From: a bacterium
Lineage (GTDB): Bacteria > Verrucomicrobiota > Verrucomicrobiia > Limisphaerales > UBA8199
DNA length: 47,940 nt
Reading direction: 5' to 3'
NCBI GenBank assembly: GCA_021784555.1
Contig: JAJYHY010000013.1
Coordinates: forward strand, 1 to 47,940
Shown here one piece after another: positions 34,705 through 42,345 of this stretch. Under the pieces are notes generated by a model, which was not told the origin of the DNA, searched no databases, and worked only from the letters and a program-made list of their open reading frames with translations. How positions within the stretch are numbered: the first letter of the stretch is position 1; each line of letters opens with the position of its first letter. A program made the position numbers and the translations under genes.

Positions 34705-37133
34705 ATGGCATCTGGTCGCAGGCAGTACCCATTTCACCTGATTGAGCCCAAATGGCAGCGCTTTTGGGAGGAGCAACAGACTTTTCGCGCGTGGAATCCG
34801 GGCGAAGCGGTTCCGCGCGAGCATCCCTTCGCCCAACGCCACCCTGATGTCGAGCCGGGGGCGCTGCCGAAGTTCTATATCCTGGACATGTTCCCCTACC
34901 CATCCGGGGCCGGGCTGCACGTCGGCCATCCGGAGGGTTACACCGCCACGGACATCCTGGCCCGCTACCGGCGCGCCCGGGGTTTTCACGTTCTTCATCC
35001 GATGGGCTGGGACGCCTTTGGTCTGCCGGCGGAGCAATATGCCATCAAAACCGGCCAGCACCCGCGCCAGACAACCGAAGAGAATATCGCCACGTTCAAG
35101 CGGCAGATTCAATCGCTGGGTTTCAGCTATGACTGGTCGCGCGAACTGGATACCACCGATCCGGCCTATTTCAAATGGACCCAGTGGATCTTTCTCAAGA
35201 TGTACAACTCGTGGTTCAATCCGGCCACGAACAAAGCCGAGCCAATTGAGACGCTTCCCTATCCGCCGGAACTCCAGGGCGGCGGTGGCCGTGCCCCGGC
35301 GGAGATGGAGGCCAAGCGCCGCGCCTATTGCGATTCCAAACGATTGGCTTATGTCACGGAGGCGCCGGTCTGGTGGTGCGAGCAACTGGGCACTGTCCTT
35401 GCCAATGAAGAGGTGGTGGATGGCAAGAGCGAGGTGGGCGGCTTCCCGGTGGTGCGCCGTCCGATGCGCCAATGGATGCTGAGAAGATCCCGATTTGGAT
35501 CGCCGATTATGTTCTCATCTCTTACGGCACCGGGGCGATTATGGCGGTGCCGGGGCACGACACGCGTGATTACGAGTTTGCGACCAAGTTCAATCTGCCC
35601 ATTGTAGAGGTGGTCCGACCACCCGAGGGGAAAGATTGGCGCGGTTTTGTCGATGACGGGGTGTCGGTCAACTCGGCTAACGCGGAGGTTTCGCTCAATG
35701 GTTTGGCCACGCCCGAAGCCAAGACGAAGATCATCGCGTGGTTGGAGGCCAAGGGCCTTGGCAAAAGGACCATCAACTACAAGTTGCGGGACTGGCTTTT
35801 CAGCCGGCAGCGGTATTGGGGCGAGCCATTTCCCATTATATGGAAAACCGGGCCCGACGGGCTGGCCTATCACGAGGCGTTGCCGGAATCTGCCCTGCCT
35901 GTGCTGCCTCCTCCATTGGAAGATTACAAGCCCACCCTGGACGGCCAACCACCTCTGGCCCGCGCGCGGGACTGGGTTGAGTTGCCCGACGGGGCCAAGC
36001 GCGAGACCAACACCATGCCGCAATGGGCGGGGAGCTGTTGGTATTACCTGAGATACCTGGACCCAAAGAATCCCGGCTGTTTCGTCAACTCAGACGCGGA
36101 GAGATATTGGATGGCGTCGGGGTCAGTCCTCACTTTTTCCGCAGAAATGGAAGGCGAAGCGGCGGAAAAAGGCGCAGGGCTGACCCCGACGCCTTCGGGC
36201 GTTGATCTCTATGTGGGCGGAACCGAACACGCGGTTCTTCACCTTCTCTACGCTCGATTCTGGCATAAGGTCCTTTTCGATCTTGGCTGCGTCTCCAGCC
36301 CGGAACCGTTTTATCGGCTGGTGAACCAGGGCCTGATCCTGGGTGAAGACGGCCAGAAGATGTCGAAATCTCGAGGCAACGTCATCAACCCGGATACCAT
36401 CCTGGCCGAATATGGCGCGGATGCTTTTCGCCTCTACGAAATGTTCATGGGCCCGCTGGAGATGGTCAAGCCCTGGAGCACCAAGGATGTCGAAGGGGTA
36501 TATCGCTTCCTGGGCAGGGTGTGGCGGTTGTTCATTGACGAAAAGAGCCATACGGATTTTGAGCAGGATGTAGCCGCCGAGCCGAGGCGCGCGGCTGAGT
36601 TCCTGGGCGGAATCAATTTGAGTTCAAAGCTCCAGGAGGTGACGCCCGCGCGCGCGCAACTCAAGGTTCTCCATGCCTGCATCAAGAAGGTCACCGAGGA
36701 CCTTGAGGGCTTGCGCTTCAATACCGCCATTTCGGCCCTCATGGTCTTCGTCAATGAGGCCACCGTGTGGGAGCAGAAGCCGGCCTCGGTCCTGCGCCAG
36801 TTTCTCATTCTCTTGCAGCCATTCGCGCCCCATATCGCGGAGGAATTGTGGGAGAAGCTCGATGCGGCATTTCCTGCTGCGCTCCCGGCGTTGGGCTACG
36901 CCCCGTGGCCTGAGTTTGACCCGAGTTTGCTGGTGGAGGACACGCTCGAAATCCCGGTGCAGGTCAACGGCAAACTGCGCGACGTCGTTAAGGTGCCTGC
37001 CGCCATTTCGCAGGCCGACCTGGAAGCAGTGGCGAAAGGCTCCGAGAAGGTCAGACCATTTATCGACGGCAAAACCGTCAAGCGCGTGATCGTCCTGCCC
37101 AAGAAGCTGGTGAATATCGTGGTGGCGGGATAG
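34705..37133 (+). pseudogene. leuS: Leucyl-tRNA synthetase, interrupted by an internal deletion
   Basis: From [18 protein letters not shown] the gene reads normally through the HIGH-type motif HVGH and the block RRPMRQWML to about 35481. The frame then changes (frame 1 to frame 3) at ATGGATGCTGAGAAG and resumes with [16 protein letters not shown]. Comparison with known LeuRS order shows roughly 110-150 residues missing. That region is the first half of the CP1 editing domain, with its Thr-rich TTRPDT editing pocket. The second part has [23 protein letters not shown] (EDGQKMSKSRGNV), the anticodon domain and the end NIVVAG. A separate 81-bp palindrome interrupts it in frame at 36113-36193. Essential-gene loss is unlikely, so an assembly error or an additional copy must be considered. 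Confidence 0.8.
36113..36193 (+). repeat. In-frame palindromic element inside leuS
   Basis: GGCGTCGGGGTCAGTCCT (36113-36130) plus CACTTTTTCCGC pairs with 36162-36193 (GCGGAAAAAGGCGCAGGGC then TGACCCCGACGCC), one long hairpin with a 19-nt loop. It is read in frame between YWM and GVDLYVGGTEHAV of LeuRS, adding about 28 residues (ASGSVLTFS...GLTPTPS) absent from LeuRS as I know it. No stop or frameshift is caused. REP-like in style. Confidence 0.85.
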
Positions 37134-37260
37134 AATCCGACCTCGCGCGGCGAGGGTCCTCGAATACCGAGGCGAGCTGCAGACGGGTCGGGTTTTGCGG
37201 CTCGTGCGAAGACGGCGAAGCTGTCGAGGATCTCCGGCCCCGCTCAGTAGCCCCGCCGGC

Positions 37261-37338
37261 ATTTCGCATTAGGCATTGGGCATTTACCATTCATCGCAAT
37301 GCGAAATGTACAATGCCTAATGCCCAATGCTCAATGAG
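37261..37338. repeat. Family A word repeat, third copy
   Basis: ATTTCGCATT (37261-37270) pairs with AATGCGAAAT (37299-37308). The words CATTAGG and CATTGGG (37267-37284) recur complementarily, in swapped order, at 37312-37329. It sits between the convergent leuS and phage connector genes and could double as a terminator. Confidence 0.85.
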
Positions 37339-37383
37339 ACTGCAGCTTTCTGCACGGAAACAACGATCTGAGGCCGAGCCTCG

Positions 37384-37965
37384 TCAAAGTTGCCACCGGG
37401 TGTAGCGTCCCAGGACAGCCATGACGCTGGGCAGAAGATCGGAGCCGGCGAATTTCTGAAACACGCCGCCCGCTGGCCAGAGCTCCAGCACGCCAACGGT
37501 GTTGCGGTTTTGAAACCAGAACGCGAGCTGCTCAATAGCGGCTTGCTCGATCTCGTCCGGAAGCGGGGTCTGGCCGGCGGCAGGAACAGAGCCGGGCAGG
37601 ACGTAACCGCCGGTGTAGGTGAGGCGTGCCTGGTCACGGGGGCTGCCCAGAGGCTCGGAGAGGGAGACGAAGCAGGAGTGACGGAGGAGATAGTCAACGC
37701 CGGTCTGCTCTTGCCAGCCGTCCTGCTCCGAGGACTTCAGTTCGAAGCGAGTAACGGTCTCGAGCGGATAGCAGGCGAGGCTGATTTCGGTGGAATCCGC
37801 CTCGAACTCCTGGAGGAGGCTCTCGGTGCGGGCCAGAGTGCGGGAGCATTGAAGGTCGAAGCGCCTGGAAACGGCGACGATGGCATTGGTGAGGATGGTA
37901 TCGTAGGTAAGGTCGGTCTCGAGGATGGCGAGACGCGTCTTGACGGATGAGAGTTGGGTAAGCAT
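37384..37965 (-). CDS. Phage head-tail connector (gp6-like)
   Basis: The 193-aa product (MLTQLSSVKTRLAILETDLTYDT...) has the N-terminal helical pair and TNAIVAVSRRFD block of the HK97 gp6/phage connector family, then a beta part with VDYLLRH and TGGYVLPG and a C-terminal helix. In phages it forms a ring under the portal to which tails attach. It is the last gene of the head module, and no tail gene follows: the next gene downstream is the convergent leuS. The 245-bp gap upstream to the capsid gene consists largely of word repeats. Confidence 0.78.
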   Translation of the reverse strand: MLTQLSSVKTRLAILETDLTYDTILTNAIVAVSRRFDLQCSRTLARTESLLQEFEADSTEISLACYPLETVTRFELKSSEQDGWQEQTGVDYLLRHSCFVSLSEPLGSPRDQARLTYTGGYVLPGSVPAAGQTPLPDEIEQAAIEQLAFWFQNRNTVGVLELWPAGGVFQKFAGSDLLPSVMAVLGRYTRWQL

Positions 37966-37969
37966 AGGG

Positions 37970-38167
37970 GATTTTAGATTTTAGATTTTTGATTTTTGAT
38001 TTGCGATTTGCGATTTGGGAACCGGCCACTTGGGATCTGAGATTTGAGATTGGAGATTCGGAATGGGCGGTTGGGGGCCAAGTTGGGGGTTCGCTCGAAG
38101 ACATTCACACATCGGCGGACGGGGCCGTTTTGAATCCCAGTCGCAAATCTAAAATCTAAAATCGAAA
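37970..38167. repeat. Word repeat (GATTTGCGATTTG / TTTTAGATTTT)
   Basis: Iterations of TTTTAGATT, GATTTTTGATTTGC and GATTTGGG run to about 38062, with the reverse-complement words TCGCAAATCTAAAATCTAAAATCG at 38141-38167. The two can pair. The same vocabulary returns at 39666-39823 and 42302-42336, always between genes of the head module. Confidence 0.9.
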
Positions 38168-38170
38168 GCC

Positions 38171-38195
38171 GCTGCCCTGGCCAAGCCAGGGCAGC
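38171..38195 (-). terminator. Perfect 11-bp stem hairpin after the capsid gene
   Basis: GCTGCCCTGGC (38171-38181) pairs perfectly with GCCAGGGCAGC (38185-38195) around a 3-nt loop. It lies 16 bp past the stop codon of the major capsid gene and is followed on the minus strand by a T-rich, but mixed, stretch. It is possibly a terminator that would lower expression of the connector gene. Confidence 0.5.
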
Positions 38196-38211
38196 GCACT
38201 TTGGGGGTTGG

Positions 38212-39567
38212 TTATGCCGCGGCGGTTAGCAGGACGGCCGTGGCGTCAGTAGCGGCGTAGTCGAAGTCGATTTCTTCGATGAAGCGGACCGCGAGCTGGT
38301 CATTGGCGAACCAGACGTGCTCGGAGGTGTCGATGCGCGGAGTACCGTGCTCGCCCATCCACCAGAAGGAGAGGGCGCCGAAGACGGCGAGTGGGACGTC
38401 GGGGGAAGCGCCGGTGCCGTAAGGGGTGAGGACATCGGTCCACACGACAGGGTAACCGTCGAGAACGGCGGAGCCGTCCGGCAGGCGCTGATAGACGTTG
38501 GGCTCGGCGGCGGTTTTGAAGGCCGGGAGGCGTGCCTCCCAGGTGCTGTCGAGGTAGTAGGCGGAGAGGCGTCCGTTGAGGGCAGCCTTGCTGACCTGCA
38601 ATCGAAGGGCGCGGAGGTCATCGAGGGTGGCGTCGGAGGGCTTGGTCTTGCCCGCGGCGAGGGTAACGGTTTTGCCATTGTCGCGAGCGACCTGGACGAC
38701 ACCCTTCACCGTTTCGAACGAGACGCCGCCGTTGGCCAGGAAGCCCCAGCTATCCTCAGCGCGTGCGAATTCCACGGCGCCATAGCGGGCCAGGAACTGA
38801 CCCATAGCGACGATGCTTTGCTCGTCGATTTCACGCGGCAGCCGGACGATGCCGCCCACCTTGTGGGATTCGAGCGAGGCGAAGGTGATCGAGGGCGACT
38901 CCTCCGCGAAGGCTCCGGACATGGCGACCGAACCGAACGCCGGGCGGGCGCCCATGCGGGCTGGCCGAGCCGTGCCCATGCCGATAGGGTAGGGAGACAT
39001 CCGGCGGCGGACAACCCCGAACTCCGAGATGAGCTCGCGCACTTCGCCGCTGTACTGGCTCGGCAATGGAATTTCGGCGGTAGTCAGCGCGGAGCGGGTG
39101 GTGAGGTTAAGGGCCTGGCAGGCGAAGCGGGTCAAGGCATCGCGCTGGGCCGGAAGCGAGCAGAGCGCGTCGAGTTTGCCGCTCTTTTCGCAGTGAGCAA
39201 TAAAGGAGGCGGCGAAGTACTCGGCGCACCCGTCGGTGACGCAGCCGGGGAGGCGGACACGCGGGGTGGCGAGGGCGCGGGCGGCGGACAAGCGGCGCAC
39301 GTCCTGCAGATGCTGGCGCAACTGGGCCGTGTCGGCTTCGAGGGCCTTGAGGCCGCCCGGCAGCGCCTTGATCTCGCCCCAGCCCTCCTTGATCTCACCA
39401 AGGAGGCCCTGGAATTCCTTGACCTGCTCCTCGGTCAAGACCAGCGGAGCCAGGGCGAGCATGAAGCCGGAGGCCGCCAGGTCGAGGCGCAACGTGTGAA
39501 GGCCGAAGTACGCCAGCGCGGTTAAGAGCGCCAGCCCGATAATACTAACGATCGTTTTTTTGTTCAT
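38212..39567 (-). CDS. HK97-fold major capsid protein with N-terminal hydrophobic segment
   Basis: The 451-aa product has a Leu/Ala-rich membrane-like segment (about 5-24, IVSIIGLALLTALAYFG) and a second hydrophobic stretch (about 32-45). A coiled-coil delta-like region follows (about 48-95, EEQVKEFQGLLGEIKEGW). The HK97 capsid body comes next (about 130-451; MSGAFAEESPSITFASLESHKVGG, LNGRLSAYYLD, VVWTDVLTPYGTG, IDFDYAATDATAV). RBS-like GAAAGAAAGA precedes the chosen ATG; the internal start MLALAPLVLTEEQ would drop the membrane segment. A delta domain is normally cut off by the prohead protease, which is encoded upstream. A membrane-like N-terminus is unusual for a capsid protein. Confidence 0.82.
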   Translation of the reverse strand: MNKKTIVSIIGLALLTALAYFGLHTLRLDLAASGFMLALAPLVLTEEQVKEFQGLLGEIKEGWGEIKALPGGLKALEADTAQLRQHLQDVRRLSAARALATPRVRLPGCVTDGCAEYFAASFIAHCEKSGKLDALCSLPAQRDALTRFACQALNLTTRSALTTAEIPLPSQYSGEVRELISEFGVVRRRMSPYPIGMGTARPARMGARPAFGSVAMSGAFAEESPSITFASLESHKVGGIVRLPREIDEQSIVAMGQFLARYGAVEFARAEDSWGFLANGGVSFETVKGVVQVARDNGKTVTLAAGKTKPSDATLDDLRALRLQVSKAALNGRLSAYYLDSTWEARLPAFKTAAEPNVYQRLPDGSAVLDGYPVVWTDVLTPYGTGASPDVPLAVFGALSFWWMGEHGTPRIDTSEHVWFANDQLAVRFIEEIDFDYAATDATAVLLTAAA

Positions 39568-39849
39568 AGTTCTGTCTTTCTTTCTGTGCCCCGGATGACT
39601 CCGAGGCGGGTTTCTTGATCAGCCGTTTGAGGGCGGACCGGGTTTTTGGTTTATGCGGGAAGATGGGAGATTTGCGATTTTTGATTTGCGATTTGCGATT
39701 TGGCGTTCGCCATTTGCCATTTGAGATCTGAGATCTGCGATCCGAAATTCGAGACCTGAGGCCTGAAGCCGAGACCTGACCTCTGATCTCTGGCCTCTGA
39801 CTTCTGACTTCTGACCTCTGATGTCGTATATTTCACTTTACGTACCTTT
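39568..39849. repeat. Gap filled by word repeats (GATTTGCG, GATCTGA, CTTCTGACTTCTGACCTCTGA)
   Basis: From 39666 to 39823 the gap is a run of related words: GAGATTTGCGATTTTTGATT, then ATCTGAGATCTGCGATCC, then GACCTGAGGCCTGAAGC and TGACTTCTGACTTCTGACC. It lies between the capsid and protease genes. No gene. Confidence 0.85.
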
Positions 39850-40734
39850 TTATGCGGCACGGAGGATGCGGCTCAGCTCGCGCGCCAGCCCCAGCCACTC
39901 GGTCTCGAAGCCCGGCGGGGCTGAGAACCCGGCCAGGCTTTCCGAGGCGGCATGGGCTTCAGAACCAGAAGCATCGGACGAGCGGCGGCTGGAGAATTGG
40001 CGGAGGAAATCGAGGAGGTCTTCCAGGTCGGACTTGTGAAGCGCACCGGCTCGGAAGGCAAGCTGGAGGGCATCCGGATTGGCGGGCAGGCCAACCGCCG
40101 AGACTTCGAGCAGTTCTTGCTCAAGGTAGCGGCGGCGGAACCCGGCCTCCGGTCCGCCCTCTTCCCAGCGCAGAGGGATGAAGCCGACGGACACGGCGTT
40201 GAGGAACCGGTCGCGGTAAAGGCCATAGGCGATTTTGGCGATGGGGTTGGCATCCGTAGCGAATTGGATGCGCTGGAAAAGAAAGGCTGAAGGCTGAGGG
40301 CTAAAGGCTAAAGGAGAGGGAGTGTCTTGAGATGCGGTTGGTGGGCTGTCTTGCGGGGCAGGGGCGTGTTGTGCTGGTGTCGCGTCCGCCGCCGGCAGGG
40401 GGCCGGAGCGGACCTCGGTAATGAGGGCCTTGCCGAGGGTGAAGAGGACGTCGCCGTACTGGTGGGCGTTTTGGAAGACGGGGTTGCGACGGTAGTTTTC
40501 CAGGCGCCAGCCGCTGGCGAGGATGATCTCGCCGTAGCGATCGAGGGTTTCGTTGGAAGCGATGAAGTCGATGACGGGCAGGCTCGGCGCTTCGCCGGGA
40601 GAGCCGGGGGATGGGGCGCGGGTTTGGACTGAGAGGGTGCCGCGCAGGCCGGGGCGTCCGTCGGAGAGGGCGACGAGGCGGTCATGAAGCGGGGCGAGGT
40701 CGGGCGTAGGAGATAAGGGAGTAATGGAGTTCAT
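39850..40734 (-). CDS. HK97-type prohead protease with an in-frame word insertion
   Basis: The 294-aa product has the S78-like core: FIASNETLDRYGEIILASGW, NPVFQNAHQYGD (His91), YRDRFLNAVSVGFIPLR (Ser182) and the block YLEQELLEVSAVGLPANP (Glu210). Together these form a plausible His/Ser/Glu triad. Between His91 and Ser182 is a 40-residue Ala/Pro/Gln/Ser insert (about 111-152), the last part of which (SPLAFSPQPSAFLFQ) is encoded by a word repeat at 40282-40314. Without it the His-Ser spacing is about 49 residues, ordinary for the family. A Glu/Pro-rich N-terminal tail precedes the core. Should cleave the capsid delta domain during maturation. Confidence 0.8.
   Translation of the reverse strand: MNSITPLSPTPDLAPLHDRLVALSDGRPGLRGTLSVQTRAPSPGSPGEAPSLPVIDFIASNETLDRYGEIILASGWRLENYRRNPVFQNAHQYGDVLFTLGKALITEVRSGPLPAADATPAQHAPAPQDSPPTASQDTPSPLAFSPQPSAFLFQRIQFATDANPIAKIAYGLYRDRFLNAVSVGFIPLRWEEGGPEAGFRRRYLEQELLEVSAVGLPANPDALQLAFRAGALHKSDLEDLLDFLRQFSSRRSSDASGSEAHAASESLAGFSAPPGFETEWLGLARELSRILRAA
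40282..40314. repeat. Word repeat inside the prohead protease gene
   Basis: AAAGGCTGAAGGCTGAGGGC followed by TAAAGGCTAAAGG are five variants of one 7-nt word (AAGGCTG/AAAGGCT). It lies in frame in the protease coding region and encodes the repetitive LAFSPQPSAF peptide. Confidence 0.8.
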
Positions 40735-40766
40735 GGGAGTTATGGGAATTATGGGATGACTGGGAG

Positions 40767-42296
40767 TTATGGGTTGGGGGTTTGGGAAAGTAATTGGTCG
40801 CCCGGGGTGGACGCTTCAGCGTTGGTGACTGTGTGTTTGGGCTCGCTGGTCGCAGGTGCGGTCGCGGGAGACGCGCCATCAGCCAGTGTGGTTCGGGGCT
40901 GCGGGCGGTCGAGCAGCCGCTCGAGACGGGAGAGAGCGGAAGGGGGCTCGGGCGTCGTGGATTCGGCGGCTGGCGTGGATTTGGCGGGTGGAGGGGCAGG
41001 CGGAGGCAATTCGCCGGCTTGGATGAGGCCCGAAGGCAGATAACCGCGGTTGCCCCAGGGCAAGGGCTTGAATCCGAGGTCAAACACGCGATTGAGCTCG
41101 TTGAGGGGGATGCCCATGTCAAAGCCGGCTTTGGCGGTCTTCAGGCGGTCGCGGCGGGCTTGCTGAAGCAGCGGGAGGCTGTCGGTGTCGAACCAACCGA
41201 CGGCGCGCGAGTCAAGGGCCTTGACGGTGGCGGCCTCGGTGGCCTCCAGGCGGCGGCAGAGGGGCAGGACGCGGTTTTCGATGAAGTTGAGCCGGGCGCC
41301 GGCCATCACGTTATACTTGGCGGTGTCGGTGGTGGTGACGATTTCCTCGGGAACCCCGAAGGCGGCGCAGATTTCACCACGGGAGAACTTGCGGTTGTCC
41401 AGAAATTGGAGGTCGGTGCTGGAGAGGGTGGGCTGCACAATTTCGGCGCCATCAGCCAGGAGCATGGGGCGATCGGGGGTTCCGGCCTTGCGTTTGCGCT
41501 CGCGCAAGGCGCCCAGGATCTGCTCGCGCTGCTCGGGGCCGAGAGCCTGCTGGGTGCGAACGATGACGCCGACGTCGCCGTTGTTTTCCATGAGGCCCTT
41601 CATGAAGGCGCCGGCGGCGTAATCGGTCTTGCAGGCCAGCGCGGCGGCCTGGAGCGGGGCCAGGCCACGCCAGAGGCTGAAGGGGTCCGGCAGCTTCTCG
41701 AACCAGACTTCTTCCGGGAGGAAGAGGCGGTTCTCCAGCGGCGTATCCGGGCCGAGGCCGGTGTAGAGCCAGCCGACAAGCTGATGGTCCTGGATGATGT
41801 GCTGGAAATGGGCCGGGTCGAGGATTAGAACGGAGCGGAGCCCGGAATGGGGAGCGCGGAATGCGGAATGGGGATCGGAGGGGACAGAGGGCTGGGGGTT
41901 GGCGGGGTCGTCGAAGATGGGTACGCGGAAGCATTCACCGCGGAGCATGAGCCATATCACGCGCAACTCCCAATACTGGAACCGATCGATCTGCGGATGC
42001 GGGCGGGAGTAGAACTCGTGCAGGGGACCGTCCTCGATAACGCGCTCATCGCCGGGACGATCGATGGAGAAGCGGAAGGGAATGTTGGCGACTTGCTCGG
42101 CGAGCACGTTGACGGCGCGATAGACCCAGACGACCTGCTGATAGGCGTTGGACAGGACGGCGCCGCCGGCGTCAATGTCCTGTCCGCTGAGCCAGGCGGC
42201 GGCGGTGGAGGAAAGAGACCTGGTGCGGGGTTGGGCGGCTGCGGCAGGGCGGGCGCCCGGACGCGAGACTTGGATGTTAAGGCCGAAGAGTTTCAT
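40767..42296 (-). CDS. Phage portal protein (HK97 family)
   Basis: The 509-aa product carries the portal core: NAYQQVVWVYRAVNVLAEQVANIPF, RFQYWELRVIWLMLRGECFRVPIFDD, HIIQDHQLVGWLYTG and ENNGDVGVIVRTQQALGPEQREQIL. The DLGFKPLPWGN region follows, then a long Pro/Ala-rich C-terminal tail (about 415-509). The tail is longer than usual (typical HK97 portals are about 400-430 residues). The word repeat at 41831-41880 is translated in frame as the peptide after RVPIFDDPANPQPS. A ring of twelve would form the DNA entry vertex and dock the terminase. Starts 49 bp after terL, a gap made of word repeats. Confidence 0.86.
   Translation of the reverse strand: MKLFGLNIQVSRPGARPAAAAQPRTRSLSSTAAAWLSGQDIDAGGAVLSNAYQQVVWVYRAVNVLAEQVANIPFRFSIDRPGDERVIEDGPLHEFYSRPHPQIDRFQYWELRVIWLMLRGECFRVPIFDDPANPQPSVPSDPHSAFRAPHSGLRSVLILDPAHFQHIIQDHQLVGWLYTGLGPDTPLENRLFLPEEVWFEKLPDPFSLWRGLAPLQAAALACKTDYAAGAFMKGLMENNGDVGVIVRTQQALGPEQREQILGALRERKRKAGTPDRPMLLADGAEIVQPTLSSTDLQFLDNRKFSRGEICAAFGVPEEIVTTTDTAKYNVMAGARLNFIENRVLPLCRRLEATEAATVKALDSRAVGWFDTDSLPLLQQARRDRLKTAKAGFDMGIPLNELNRVFDLGFKPLPWGNRGYLPSGLIQAGELPPPAPPPAKSTPAAESTTPEPPSALSRLERLLDRPQPRTTLADGASPATAPATSEPKHTVTNAEASTPGDQLLSQTPNP
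41831..41880. repeat. Word repeat inside the portal gene
   Basis: Variants of GGAATGGGGAGC/GGAATGCGGAATGGGG in tandem are read in frame and encode SDPHSAFRAPHSGLRS. The segment falls in a surface-like loop between FDDPANPQPS and VLILDPAHFQ. Confidence 0.8.
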
Positions 42297-42345
42297 GATG
42301 GATTTTCAATTTTTGATTTGCGATTTGCGATTTGGGGTTAGCGGT
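42297..42345. repeat. Word repeat between terL and portal
   Basis: GATTTTCAATTTTTGATTTG followed by CGATTTGCGATTTGGGG (42301-42337) fills nearly the whole 49-bp intergenic gap. Same family as 37970-38062. Confidence 0.85.

Noticed and set aside
38317..39525. 402-aa plus-strand frame
   Set aside because: Antisense shadow of the capsid gene, with no domain.
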